Of a DNA stretch of 64,000 bases, positions 34,411 to 43,171 are shown piece by piece. The notes beneath the pieces are model-generated. The model was given only the letters and a program-made list of their open reading frames with translations. It was not told the DNA's origin and did not search any database. The DNA is from Clostridiales bacterium (GTDB lineage Bacteria; Bacillota; Clostridia; Lachnospirales; Lachnospiraceae), in NCBI GenBank assembly GCA_020859985.1, contig JAJBVD010000041.1, positions 35,387 to 99,386 on the forward strand, written 5' to 3'. The position numbers and the translations under genes are program-made. Every line of letters begins with the position of its first letter. The stretch's first letter is position 1.

Positions 34411-35457
34411 ATGAAGCATTTTTTCATGAACAGTGTTCTTTGCGGCCGGAAACAGGCAGCGGAGCGCTTCCATGATCGCTTTTTGCCGCGGCTCGCGGCA
34501 TCTTTTATACTGATCTGCCTGACGGGCTGCTTTTGCTGCTTCGCCCTGCCCGTCTGCTCAAGTGCGGCTCCGCTATCATCCGGACTCTGCAGGGGTGAAG
34601 ATATTGTCGACGATGAGAAGCTGTTTATCGAACATGCCCGCCAGAATTGGCGGTTCTCGAAGCTTCTGGCAAACGATGCAGGCAGCACGGATTCAAACAT
34701 TTCAAATCCTTATGAAGAGGACGGCAGCTATGAGGATTTCGTGTTATACATTCAGACAGACAAGGTGTACAGTAAACTGACCGCTGAAACCATCGCGGGG
34801 TGGGTATCCGTCTCCGGCGGCAATGAGCTGATTTATGATGAAGACGCACTGAGCGAATGGGTGCAGGAGCTGGCCGATCAGTACAACACGCTGGAAAACG
34901 GGCGGGAATTCACAACAAGCCTTGGCGAGACGATCACGATCACCGAAGGAAATTACGGCTGGAGCATGGACGCGGACGCTACCGCGGAGCGAATTCTGGG
35001 TCTGATCAAAGAAGGCGGCAGCGGCAGAGTCATGACGGAGGCGGTGTGGACACAGACCGGCGCAGCCTTTACTCTGGAGGGCGACATCGGCGACAGCTAC
35101 ATTGAGGCCGATCTCACCAATCAAAAAGTATGGTTTTACAAGAACGGCAAGCTTCTGGGCGAATCTGACTGTGTCAGCGGCGATTATGAAAACAGCCGGA
35201 CGCCGGAGGGTGTTTATACGATATATTATATGAAATCACCCGCCACCTTACGGGGCGCGGATTACGTGTCTGAAGTGGATTATTTTATGGCTTATTTCGG
35301 CAACTACGGTCTGCACGACGCCTCCTGGCGCTCCGAATTTGGCGGCGACATTTATCTGACCGACGGGTCCCACGGCTGCATCAATCTGCCGGATGAGATG
35401 GCGCAGCTGCTCTATGAAAACGTGGATTACGGGTATGTGGTAGTGACGTATTATTGA
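34411..35457 (+). CDS. L,D-transpeptidase (YkuD) with peptidoglycan-binding-4-like domain
   Basis: 348 residues; ATG 34411 after GGAGG. A hydrophobic segment (SFILICLTGCFCCFALPV) acts as signal/anchor; LTGC could be a lipobox. Residues ~105-215 resemble the PG_binding_4 domain that precedes YkuD in clostridial enzymes. The YkuD catalytic motif is YGLHDASW ... SHGCINLP with the nucleophilic Cys. It would form 3-3 peptidoglycan cross-links or attach proteins outside the membrane. mscS follows 58 bp downstream. Confidence 0.9.
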   Translation: MKHFFMNSVLCGRKQAAERFHDRFLPRLAASFILICLTGCFCCFALPVCSSAAPLSSGLCRGEDIVDDEKLFIEHARQNWRFSKLLANDAGSTDSNISNPYEEDGSYEDFVLYIQTDKVYSKLTAETIAGWVSVSGGNELIYDEDALSEWVQELADQYNTLENGREFTTSLGETITITEGNYGWSMDADATAERILGLIKEGGSGRVMTEAVWTQTGAAFTLEGDIGDSYIEADLTNQKVWFYKNGKLLGESDCVSGDYENSRTPEGVYTIYYMKSPATLRGADYVSEVDYFMAYFGNYGLHDASWRSEFGGDIYLTDGSHGCINLPDEMAQLLYENVDYGYVVVTYY

Positions 35458-35515
35458 TGGAAATATGTCAATTATGTATTGACTTGCAAACATTTTTATT
35501 AAGGAGTCGGTTTTC

Positions 35516-36373
35516 ATGTTTACAAACTGGTTTTACAGCCTGCAGGACTACATCAGCAGCTCCGTGCCGCTCGTTGTGGCATTTTTGCTGAAGGTACTGC
35601 TGTGCATTGTTGTCTATCTGGTCGGCAGGAAAGTGATTGCCTGGGCGGTAAATGCGTTCCGAAAGATGCTTACCCGCACGAAAATGCAGGCCGGTGCGGT
35701 CACGTTCTCCTGCTCGATGTGCAAAATCCTGCTGTACTGTGTCCTGGTGCTCTGGATCGGCATGCAGTTCGGAGTGACCGAAGCCTCTGTTGCGGCCCTC
35801 GTGGCATCCGCCGGCGTTGCGATCGGTCTGGCATTTCAGGGCGGCCTGTCCAATCTGGCCGGCGGATTTATGATCCTCGTCTTCCAGCCGTTCCACGTCG
35901 GCGATTATATCATTACGCAGGGGATGGAGGGCACGGTGCAAAAGATTGAAATCATGTACACCACACTTCTGACGACCGATACCCGGCGCGTCATCGTCCC
36001 CAACGGCACGCTCGCCGACAATGTCATGGTCAATGTCACTGCCGCCAACCGGCGCAAGCTTGAGGTCAAAGCTTCCATTTCCTATGAGGACAGTCTGGAA
36101 ACGGCCAAAAAGGTACTGGAGGGGCTGATTGAAGAGAATCCGGATGTCCTGCACGAGGAAGAGCACCTCGTTTTTGTCTCGGAGCTGGGGGACAACGGCG
36201 TCGTACTGGGACTGCGCTGCTGGGTACCTACGGATCAATATTACCCGGTACTCTGGTGGATGAACGAGCGCATTAAGCTCCGCTTTGATGAAGCAGGTCT
36301 GCATATTCCTTATCCGCAGATGGATGTGCACCTCACATCTGCAGCGGACACCTCACCTCAGCAGCCACGTTAG
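35516..36373 (+). CDS. Small-conductance mechanosensitive channel (MscS family)
   Basis: 285 residues; ATG after AAGGAG. Three N-terminal membrane helices, with the pore helix rich in Gly/Ala (ASAGVAIGLAFQGGLSNLAGG), then the MscS beta domain (FHVGDYIITQGMEGTVQKIE, VIVPNGTLADN) and an alpha/beta C-terminus. It releases osmolytes on membrane tension. Likely co-transcribed with the L,D-transpeptidase gene, both dealing with envelope stress. Confidence 0.93.
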   Translation: MFTNWFYSLQDYISSSVPLVVAFLLKVLLCIVVYLVGRKVIAWAVNAFRKMLTRTKMQAGAVTFSCSMCKILLYCVLVLWIGMQFGVTEASVAALVASAGVAIGLAFQGGLSNLAGGFMILVFQPFHVGDYIITQGMEGTVQKIEIMYTTLLTTDTRRVIVPNGTLADNVMVNVTAANRRKLEVKASISYEDSLETAKKVLEGLIEENPDVLHEEEHLVFVSELGDNGVVLGLRCWVPTDQYYPVLWWMNERIKLRFDEAGLHIPYPQMDVHLTSAADTSPQQPR

Positions 36374-36416
36374 TCTTTACTCAAATATCAGGAAAAACCT
36401 CATCGCGGCGCTGAAT

Positions 36417-36472
36417 GGTCCTGCGTGCAGGGGCACGCGTTTAGGACCGACCGAAGCGGCAGCGGAGACGAG
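36417..36472 (+). repeat. S1 structured repeat, copy b
   Basis: Outer stem GGTCC (36417-36421) / GGACC (36444-36448), then T, inner stem GCGTGC / GCACGC (36423-36438) with AGGG loop, GTTTA, tail GACCGAAGCGGCAGCGGAGA. It lies between mscS and cobO. All paired bases of the stems differ in composition from copy a while pairing is kept. Confidence 0.75.
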
Positions 36473-36544
36473 ATTGTAAATCGTTTTTTCGTAACAGTAA
36501 AGGTCCTGGACAGTTAAGAACGGTTCAGAAAGGAGATTTCACAT

Positions 36545-37096
36545 ATGGAAAACCTAACACCCCAACACAAAGAAACCGGCCTCGTCCACATTTACTGCGG
36601 CGACGGCAAGGGAAAGACCACGACCGGTATGGGCTTATGCGCCCGTGCGGCCGGATACGGTCTGCGTGTTCTGATCTATCAGTTCATGAAAGACAATTCC
36701 ACCAGTGAACGAAATGTTCTGAAGCTTTCGGAGAATATCTCCATCGTGGAAGGACTGACGCAGGAAAAATTCAGTTTTCAGATGACGCCTCAGGAAAAGG
36801 CAGAGAGAAAATCGTATTATGAAAATCAGCTGCGGGCAGTCACACAAAAGGCTGATAAGGAGAATTATGACGTGCTTTTTCTTGACGAAGTCATCTATAC
36901 CATCCGCGCCGGGCTGCTTGACGAAGCGATTCTCCTTGATTTTCTGAAAAAAAAGCCCGCGCAGCTCGAAGTGATCCTGACCGGTCAGGGGCCGAGCGAG
37001 GCACTGATCGAGTGCGCGGACTATGTCTCTGAGATTCGAAAAGTAAAGCATCCGTTTGACAAAGGACTACGGGCGCGGAAGGGTATCGAGAGTTAA
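36545..37096 (+). CDS. cobO: Cob(I)yrinic acid a,c-diamide adenosyltransferase
   Basis: 183 residues; ATG after AAAGGAGAT. The N-terminus VHIYCGDGKGKTTTGMGLCA is the BtuR/CobO P-loop, and DEVIYTIRAGLLDE carries the following acidic motif. It transfers the adenosyl group from ATP to the corrinoid cobalt. Other cobalamin genes are absent from the window, so it may serve salvage of corrinoids. Confidence 0.92.
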   Translation: MENLTPQHKETGLVHIYCGDGKGKTTTGMGLCARAAGYGLRVLIYQFMKDNSTSERNVLKLSENISIVEGLTQEKFSFQMTPQEKAERKSYYENQLRAVTQKADKENYDVLFLDEVIYTIRAGLLDEAILLDFLKKKPAQLEVILTGQGPSEALIECADYVSEIRKVKHPFDKGLRARKGIES

Positions 37097-37103
37097 TTAT
37101 AAT

Positions 37104-38105
37104 CTATAATCCATTTACAACGTTCGCGGGCCGCTCTCCGCGGCTTACCCGCTCAAATGCGGTCCAGATGTTGCGGTGTCCTTTCCGGAATACTCCCGTC
37201 GTTACCCCGCCGATATGCGGGGAAAACAAAAGGCGGCTCTCCGCTTCCGCGGACAGTCCCAGCAGAGGGTGGTCGGCTGCAACCGGCTCCGGCGCCACTG
37301 TGTCCAGTCCCGCTCCGGCAATCCAGCCTTCGTTAAGCGCCCGCCCCAATGCTTCATTGTCGACCATCTCCCCTCGCGCCGTGTTGATCAGCAGCGCGTT
37401 CGGGCGCATCGCCCGCAGAAAGGCTTCATCAACCATCCCGACTGTGTCCGGCGTCACCGGGACATGGATGCTGATGATATCACAGGCGGCGATCATTTCC
37501 TGCCGCTCCATCCAGGTCACATGATATTCTGCCTCCTCCCCCGTTGATTTCCGGTGGGTGGCATTGTAAAACACTTCACAGCCAAATGGCTCCAGTCTTT
37601 TTGCCACCGCTTTTGCGATGTCGCCAAAACCGATCAGACCAATCCGGCACTCACCAAGCTCTGTGATCCCGTTTACCATCATCGATTCTTTACGCTGAAT
37701 CTGTTCTCCGGCGCGGACCGCCCGGTCTCCCGCCGTCACATTCCGCAGCAGGCCCAGCATCAGCAGGATCGTCTGCTCCGCCACCGCATCCGCGTTCACA
37801 CCCCGGTTGTTGCAGACATAAATGCCTCTTTTCGCCGCAGCCGCGCAGTCAATCCCGTTATAACCCACGCCCTCCGAGTGAATGATCCGCAAATCCGGCA
37901 GCTGCGCGATCAGGCTCTCCGGCACTTTCGCGATTGCATCCGCCGCCAGAAACAAAGCATCCTGTATTTCCCCGCCGGACAGTCCTGACAGAGCCTGGTT
38001 TACTTCCTCCATCGTCAGATATATTTTTTCAACTGCGTTCGCAAACTCCGTATTCGGGTAAAATTTCTCAAAACGCTCCCTGTTTCCTATTAAAATCGCT
38101 TTCAT
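37104..38105 (-). CDS. D-isomer-specific 2-hydroxyacid dehydrogenase (PGDH-like)
   Basis: 333 residues. NAD-binding motif IGLIGFGDIAKAVAKRL, the catalytic Arg in LINTARGEMVD, Glu in TVAPEPV and His in FSPHIGGVT. It reduces or oxidises a 2-keto/2-hydroxy acid; the specific substrate is unclear. Its start overlaps the stop of the upstream paralogue (ATGA), so the two are translationally coupled and may act on related acids or as a heteromer. Confidence 0.88.
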   Translation of the reverse strand: MKAILIGNRERFEKFYPNTEFANAVEKIYLTMEEVNQALSGLSGGEIQDALFLAADAIAKVPESLIAQLPDLRIIHSEGVGYNGIDCAAAAKRGIYVCNNRGVNADAVAEQTILLMLGLLRNVTAGDRAVRAGEQIQRKESMMVNGITELGECRIGLIGFGDIAKAVAKRLEPFGCEVFYNATHRKSTGEEAEYHVTWMERQEMIAACDIISIHVPVTPDTVGMVDEAFLRAMRPNALLINTARGEMVDNEALGRALNEGWIAGAGLDTVAPEPVAADHPLLGLSAEAESRLLFSPHIGGVTTGVFRKGHRNIWTAFERVSRGERPANVVNGL

Positions 38106-39070
38106 AATACATTTCTCCTGTATAATCGCTCCGCCGCAATCAGCGAGTTGTGCACCATATCCTCCATGGCCTGATCCGTAAAGTAGGCTGCGTGCGGCAG
38201 CATCAGCACATTCGGCATCGCGTTTAGAATCGCCATCTCGTGATGACTCACCAGCTGATTTTTGTGGTCTCTGTAATAGATGCTGCGGTCGCCGTCAAAG
38301 ACATCCAGTCCTGCTCCGGCCAGATGGCCGCTCTCCAATGCTTCGATCAGGGCTTCCGAATCAACCAGCGGCCCGCGCGCCGTGTTGATCAGCACCGCGC
38401 CTTCTTTCATGGCCTGCAGCCGCTCCCGGTTCATAAAGTGATACGTTTCATCGTTCGACGCAAGGTGCAAAGACAGAATGTCGCTCTTTTTCAAAAGTTC
38501 CTCCAGCGGGCAATATTCCGCAAACGGCTCCATCTCCAGTTTTTCATGCCGGTTCCAGTAGAGCACCTTACATCCAAATCCCGCAAGATGCTGTGCCGTC
38601 GTAATGCCAATCCTTCCCGCACCTAAGATCCCCACCGTCATGTTCGGCAGCTCCCGTCCCCGAAGGCCCGGCATGGTGTAATCCTGCCCGGCATAACGGA
38701 GCAGCATCGGCTTCACATGACGGAGCAGCATCAGCATCATCATAATCGCATAATCCGCCACACTCGCCGGCGAATAGGAAATATTACTAACCGCAATCCC
38801 CAGCTTTTTCGCGTACGGCACATTCATATGCTCCATGCCGATCGTGCGCGTCACGGCGATCCGGACGCCATTGGCATAATACTGATCCCACAGCTCGGGC
38901 GTCAGTACCGTGTCCGAAAGAACATTGATGCAGTCCATTCCTTTCGACAGATGCATGTTGTGTAAGCCCGGCTTTTCTTCTGTCATCGTCAGTTCGATAC
39001 CATATTGATCGTGATATTTTTCAAAAATCGGAATTTCCTCTTTGTCCACTGCAAAGGCAAGCATTTTCAT
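38102..39070 (-). CDS. D-2-hydroxyacid dehydrogenase (D-lactate dehydrogenase-like)
   Basis: 322 residues. VGILGAGRIGITTAQHL NAD motif, LINTARGPLVD, DVFDGDR and PHAAYFTD blocks as in D-LDH/VanH-type enzymes. Might make D-lactate, relevant to the lactate racemase homologue at 51 kb, but this is not proven. First gene of a two-gene operon with the PGDH-like paralogue. The 342-bp gap upstream (39071-39412) holds a hairpin TGCGAA / TTCGCA at 39119-39139 and the divergent promoter at 39321. Confidence 0.88.
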   Translation of the reverse strand: MKMLAFAVDKEEIPIFEKYHDQYGIELTMTEEKPGLHNMHLSKGMDCINVLSDTVLTPELWDQYYANGVRIAVTRTIGMEHMNVPYAKKLGIAVSNISYSPASVADYAIMMMLMLLRHVKPMLLRYAGQDYTMPGLRGRELPNMTVGILGAGRIGITTAQHLAGFGCKVLYWNRHEKLEMEPFAEYCPLEELLKKSDILSLHLASNDETYHFMNRERLQAMKEGAVLINTARGPLVDSEALIEALESGHLAGAGLDVFDGDRSIYYRDHKNQLVSHHEMAILNAMPNVLMLPHAAYFTDQAMEDMVHNSLIAAERLYRRNVL

Positions 39071-39320
39071 ATCGGTTCTCCATACACGGTCCGCAATTTT
39101 TCCTGCGAATATATTATGCGAAAAAAGGTACTTCGCATAACACTCCTGAATCCAGCTGTGCTTCGCACATCTGATGTTTAGTCTAACACACCGATGGGCT
39201 GAAACGCAACCACTTCGGAAAATCTGTCCGCGCCCGAAACGTAAATTAATAAAAATGTATCGTTTCAGATCAGCAGGCGGCCGACCTGAACCGTTAAAAA
39301 AAATTTGACAGACTCAGCGG

Positions 39321-39349
39321 TTGAAAAGTCTGCTCCTAATGCCTATAAT
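39321..39349 (+). promoter_or_regulatory. Promoter of the TauE/kinase fusion
   Basis: TTGAAA (39321-39326), 17 bp, TATAAT (39344-39349); a TTGACA at 39305 lies too far upstream. Confidence 0.6.
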
Positions 39350-39412
39350 AAGGATAATGTAAAATCAAACTGATTTTCACGTAAGATTTTTGTAAGAGAA
39401 CAGGTGATGATC

Positions 39413-40939
39413 ATGGAATACTTCTGGTATATTGTTGCGGCCATCGGCGCCGGAGTCGGCACCGGCCTGGCCGGATTGTCGGCGGCTACTGTCATGGTGC
39501 CGATCCTCATTGTGCTCTGCCCTTCCTTCAGCGGAGAGTACGGTGCGTATCAGGCGACCGCTATCGCGCTGGCATCGGATATCCTGGGTTCCGCCGTCAC
39601 CTCGTCTGTATACGCAAGAAACAAGCACATTGACCTGAAGCACGGCTGGGTGATGATGGCCTGCATCGTGGCTTTGAGCACGGTCGGCAGCTACGCCGCC
39701 TACGTCGTGGGCAACGTGGTGCTGGGCGGATTTACCCTTATCCTGACGTTCTTCATCGGCATCCGTTTTCTGATAAAGCCCGACACTTCAAAATCCGGCG
39801 CGGACAGTGCAAATGTGCGGCTGGGTGCAAAAGAAATTGCCATCTCTTTGTTCTTCGGTCTTACGATCGGCTTCGGAACCGGCTTTGTCGGCACGGGCGG
39901 CGGCATGATGATGCTGGTCGTCTTTACCGCTTTTCTGGGATATGATCTCAAGACCGCCGTGGGCACAAGCACCTTTATCATGACCTTCACGGCTCTGATC
40001 GGCTTCATCAGCCATTCGCTGATTCATCCGGCCATTATACTGGAGCGTTGGAACGTGCTGATTATCTGCATTGTCACCGCAACAGCGGCGTCCCTGATCT
40101 CCGCACAGTTCGCGAACCGCGTGAACAATAAAACCGTAGGGCGCGTCACCGGCGTGATCCTGGTCATTCTGGGCGCGGCCATGATCTATCTCAATTATTT
40201 CAGTGATACGATCGGGCTCTCCGCCGCAGCGCTTTCGGCTCTTTTGCCGGAGCTGCTCCACACTCTGGGCGTACTGATCCTGTTTCTGGTGGTCGCCATA
40301 TGCATCGCCCTGCTCGCTTTCCGCTTTCTTCACGTAAACGGTGAAGCGCGCCGCAAGGTGCTGCACACGATCGCCTTTCTTCTGATCGTCGTCCTCATGC
40401 TGGCTTCTGAACACTGGTATGTACCGGCGCTTCTTTCTCTGCTTTTTGCGGTCGTCGTCTACCCGATCCTGCGCCTGCTGGAGAAACAGCCATTTTACAC
40501 CTCCCTGTTTCAAGAGCGTTCCTCCGGAGAGGTTCGTAAAAGCCTGCTGCTGCTTTTCGGGATGGCAGCCGTTCTCATCACCGTATTCTGGGGCATTTTA
40601 CACTCCGAGATCACCGTCCTCTCGGCCATTCTTGCCTGGGGGCTCGGCGATGAAGCCGCGGCGCTCATCGGCAAACGTTTCGGACGCCACAAACTGACAT
40701 TCGGCCTCGCGGACCACAAAAAATCACGGGAAGGCAGCACCGCCATACTCTGCACAGCGTTCCTCGCCATTTTCCTTTCACTGGCTGTGAGCGGTATCGG
40801 TCTGGTCACAGCTCTTATTGCCGCGATTGCGGGAGCCGTTGTGGCTGCGTTTGCGGAAGCGGTCACGAAAAACGGATACGATACCGTATCCGTTCCCTGT
40901 GCTGCTGCTGTGATGATCTGGGTGGTGCTGGCGGTGTGA
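39413..40939 (+). CDS. TauE/SafE exporter fused to dolichol/phytol kinase-like domain
   Basis: 508 residues from ATG 39413, after AGGTGA. Residues 1-~265 are a TauE/SafE (sulfite/sulfoacetate exporter) domain with its duplicated core (GAGVGTGLAGLSAAT and GFGTGFVGTGGGMMML). Residues ~280-508 form a second membrane domain like the CTP-dependent dolichol/phytol kinase family (Sec59/DGK1/VTE5): RKVLHTIAFLL, WGLGDEAAALIGKRFGRHKL, KKSREGSTAI. About fourteen membrane helices in total. I do not know this combination as a characterised protein; it may couple export of an organic anion to phosphorylation of a membrane lipid alcohol, but that is conjecture. Confidence 0.82.
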   Translation: MEYFWYIVAAIGAGVGTGLAGLSAATVMVPILIVLCPSFSGEYGAYQATAIALASDILGSAVTSSVYARNKHIDLKHGWVMMACIVALSTVGSYAAYVVGNVVLGGFTLILTFFIGIRFLIKPDTSKSGADSANVRLGAKEIAISLFFGLTIGFGTGFVGTGGGMMMLVVFTAFLGYDLKTAVGTSTFIMTFTALIGFISHSLIHPAIILERWNVLIICIVTATAASLISAQFANRVNNKTVGRVTGVILVILGAAMIYLNYFSDTIGLSAAALSALLPELLHTLGVLILFLVVAICIALLAFRFLHVNGEARRKVLHTIAFLLIVVLMLASEHWYVPALLSLLFAVVVYPILRLLEKQPFYTSLFQERSSGEVRKSLLLLFGMAAVLITVFWGILHSEITVLSAILAWGLGDEAAALIGKRFGRHKLTFGLADHKKSREGSTAILCTAFLAIFLSLAVSGIGLVTALIAAIAGAVVAAFAEAVTKNGYDTVSVPCAAAVMIWVVLAV

Positions 40940-40973
40940 TAACGTTATTCAATTCGCTCCACACTGTAAGAAA

Positions 40974-41265
40974 TTATGCCGCTTCCTTGTACTGCAAATA
41001 AACATACTCGTAGATTCTCCTTCGATATACTGAGATTCGGATTTCATCATAGCTTTCCGGAAGTTCTTTCCAGAGAACATCCCGAATCAGGTTATCTACT
41101 GCGGCTTTTGTTTCCTGTTTATCCGTCCAATGATCCAGTTCAGCGATTCTTCATTACCAGATTTTCCCCCTCCTTATATGCTCTGTTTTCCTGATCTACA
41201 TCAACTCTATCAGCATATTTCATCAACCGATTTAACTCAACCGCACAGGTCTGGAATAGCTCATA
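40974..41265 (-). pseudogene. hsdR: 3' remnant of type I restriction endonuclease subunit R
   Basis: Two frames carry the C-terminus of HsdR. The upstream piece (41140-41265) reads YELFQTCAVELNRLMKYADR and ends at a TGA. A shifted frame (40974 to ~41150) reads AELDHWTDKQETKAAVDNL, then RDVLWKELPESYDEI, and ends YEYVYLQYKEAA-stop, the typical HsdR terminus. The helicase and nuclease domains are gone. It lies directly downstream of doc, overlapping its stop codon, in the usual position of hsdR in such loci. Confidence 0.8.
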
Positions 41266-41722
41266 AATCCGTCTCCCTGCTAATAGCGTTGTAAATATCT
41301 AACTTTAGTTCCTCGTCCAGTTCATATGTACCATCCATAACACCCTGCATAATTCGTCGCAGTAACTCTTTATCTATTTTCCCAGCTGCCACCTGATAAC
41401 TGATATTCTCCATAACCGTAAAAAAGTTCTTTGCCACCGCCATATAACCGTTGAACAGTAAAAATTGCGCACATAAAGTAATTGCCAGTCTTTTGTTTCC
41501 GTCCGCAAAACAGTGGAATTCACAGGTGCAAAAAAATAAATGCGTCATTTTGTCCACAAATGTCGGATAATAGTCATCATTTTGAATATTTGCTAACACG
41601 CTGTCTAACCGGCCTAAATCAAAATGTTCATACGTCCCGCCTCCACTGTATAAGATTGTCTTTCTGTGGATTTCCTTTGCCTGGTCAAGCGTGAGATATA
41701 CAATTCCATCCATTTCATTCAC
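41261..41722 (-). CDS. Fic/Doc-family protein (death-on-curing type)
   Basis: 153 residues. The Fic/Doc active-site motif is EFHCFADGNKRLA (HxFxDGNKR), with the His base and phosphate-binding Asp-Gly-Asn-Lys-Arg intact. Doc proteins phosphorylate EF-Tu and Fic proteins transfer AMP; this has the small Doc size. Its start overlaps the rhuM-like gene by 8 bp, so the pair is coupled, as expected for toxin and partner. It is retained intact within a decayed type I restriction locus. Confidence 0.87.
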   Translation of the reverse strand: MNEMDGIVYLTLDQAKEIHRKTILYSGGGTYEHFDLGRLDSVLANIQNDDYYPTFVDKMTHLFFCTCEFHCFADGNKRLAITLCAQFLLFNGYMAVAKNFFTVMENISYQVAAGKIDKELLRRIMQGVMDGTYELDEELKLDIYNAISRETDL

Positions 41723-42731
41723 GCTCCTTTAGTCGTCTTAGCACCTCCTGATTTTCGGCCATCAGTTTTTCCAGTTCATCTCCGGCAGTACCAAGAAACT
41801 TCTGATACTCATCCTTATCGAGGGGCTGAATATACTCAGCGAGCTGATAATGAAAAGCATCTCTCAACGCCATATCCCGGCTTGCCATTTTCACACGTCC
41901 GCGCTGAATCAGAGGCTTCCAGAGTGCCATATTTTCAAATTCCCGGAACAAATCCTCTGTCTCATGGCGTGTAAGAGGCCTTTCAATGCGTTCACTTTCT
42001 TTTCTGATTGCATCGGCGAGACCGCTTTCATATGCCGCAATAATATCGAGAATCTCACTGTAAAATGTATCGCGCACTTTATCACTGGCCTTCAGATCAA
42101 GAATTTTTTTATATTCCTTTGCCTTTTCCTTGAAAATACTAACATAAATCATATCCGTAAAGTGGGCATATTTATAGCGATCATCTTCTACGTATAATTT
42201 TAGAGCGTCTGTAAACTGTCTGCGGTAGTTATCCTCCTGCAAAGAAGAAAACAGGAAATCCTTATCTCTCTGATTGATATACTTTGTGCCGCCTCCGGTT
42301 TTTCGGTTAATGAGATCGATCACAATATCCAGCATCAATTGACGCAAAGCTCTGGCCCTTTCACTTTCGGAAAGCAGCATCGCCATATTCAGGAATGCCC
42401 GAAAATCGAACACACCAAGCACCGTTGTTTTGGCAGGGACATTAATGTCCCTACCAGAATCCCGCACTGCACATACAAATGATTTTAACCTTTTACCGCG
42501 CAGCACTTCATAACCATTTGCTGTTAATTCATCATTATTTTGTTCTATATAGCGGCTAATTGTTCGAATATCGACATCGAAATACTTTGCTGTCATTTCT
42601 CGTGTGACATAGACTTTTCCGTCCCACAGAATTCCTTCCATTCCTGCCTTGGCCTGTATTTCCTCTATGGCAAGTTCGTTATTCAAAATATTCTGTCGGT
42701 CAAGACGAGATGTTGTCAAATCCTTACCCAT
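41715..42731 (-). CDS. RhuM-like DNA-binding protein (putative partner of Doc)
   Basis: 338 residues; ATG follows GGAGGTGTAATC. The protein resembles RhuM-family proteins found inside type I restriction operons: N-terminal helix-turn-helix-like part (VTREMTAKYFDVDIRTISRY), a central VFDFRAFLNMAMLLSESERA segment, then a helical C-terminus. The family may regulate or neutralise the Fic/Doc protein encoded next to it; the biochemical role is unproven. It begins just after the hsdS remnant. Confidence 0.8.
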   Translation of the reverse strand: MGKDLTTSRLDRQNILNNELAIEEIQAKAGMEGILWDGKVYVTREMTAKYFDVDIRTISRYIEQNNDELTANGYEVLRGKRLKSFVCAVRDSGRDINVPAKTTVLGVFDFRAFLNMAMLLSESERARALRQLMLDIVIDLINRKTGGGTKYINQRDKDFLFSSLQEDNYRRQFTDALKLYVEDDRYKYAHFTDMIYVSIFKEKAKEYKKILDLKASDKVRDTFYSEILDIIAAYESGLADAIRKESERIERPLTRHETEDLFREFENMALWKPLIQRGRVKMASRDMALRDAFHYQLAEYIQPLDKDEYQKFLGTAGDELEKLMAENQEVLRRLKERE

Positions 42732-42733
42732 GA

Positions 42734-42844
42734 TTACACCTCCAGTTCTCCGCTCATCAGCCTAGGCAATAAGCGGTCACGGGCCTGTAAAGCTCTTATA
42801 GTCTGCTTTCTGCAAGTATCTATTTTTTTGAAAAAGTGCCACAT
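42734..42844 (-). pseudogene. hsdS: 3' remnant of type I specificity subunit gene
   Basis: 36 codons ending in RALQARDRLLPRLMSGELEV-stop, which is the characteristic HsdS C-terminus (RDxLLPRLMSGE). The DNA-recognition domains are missing. The stop lies immediately before rhuM, with the GGAGG of rhuM inside the last codons (GELEV), so the remnant still provides the ribosome binding site. Confidence 0.8.
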
Positions 42845-42851
42845 TCTTCCA

Positions 42852-42962
42852 TTAATTATTAACTTTCCTTTTGCTTATATTTAAGGCATTCCTTAACTCA
42901 TCTGGAAACGCGCCAACTAATTCAATTATCGGTGCTGATTTTTCATTATTTAAATTACAACT
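42852..42962 (-). other. Unrecognised ORF fragment upstream of the hsdS remnant
   Basis: A 36-codon frame without start codon (…APIIELVGAFPDELRNALNI…) ends at TAA 42852. It looks protein-like and may be another scrap of the lost locus. Together with the promoter and terminator noted nearby it accounts for the 327-bp gap before 43172. Confidence 0.25.
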
Positions 42963-42979
42963 TTACTTTTTGTAAAAAT

Positions 42980-43008
42980 AATTTACGCCATTGCGAATGA
43001 GAAGTCAA
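42980..43008 (-). promoter_or_regulatory. Predicted promoter for rhuM-doc
   Basis: Minus strand TTGACT (43003-43008), 17 bp, TAAATT (42980-42985). Confidence 0.4.
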
Positions 43009-43027
43009 TGACTTTTTTCAAATCAAA

Positions 43028-43071
43028 CAAAAAAAATCCGCATGGTTACTAACACACTTGCGCTTATGCGG
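43028..43071 (-). terminator. Orphan minus-strand terminator
   Basis: CCGCAT (43038-43043) / ATGCGG (43066-43071) with a long loop, followed on the minus strand by ATTTTTTTT. No minus-strand gene precedes it here, so it may be a leftover of a deleted gene. Confidence 0.45.
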
Positions 43072-43171
43072 TATCAGATAAATCCATCATTTCTGACCAT
43101 CAGCTTGACAATAACAGCGCATCGTAATAAATTAAAGCTATATTAAACGAAAAAAGTCTGGTGAATTACCA

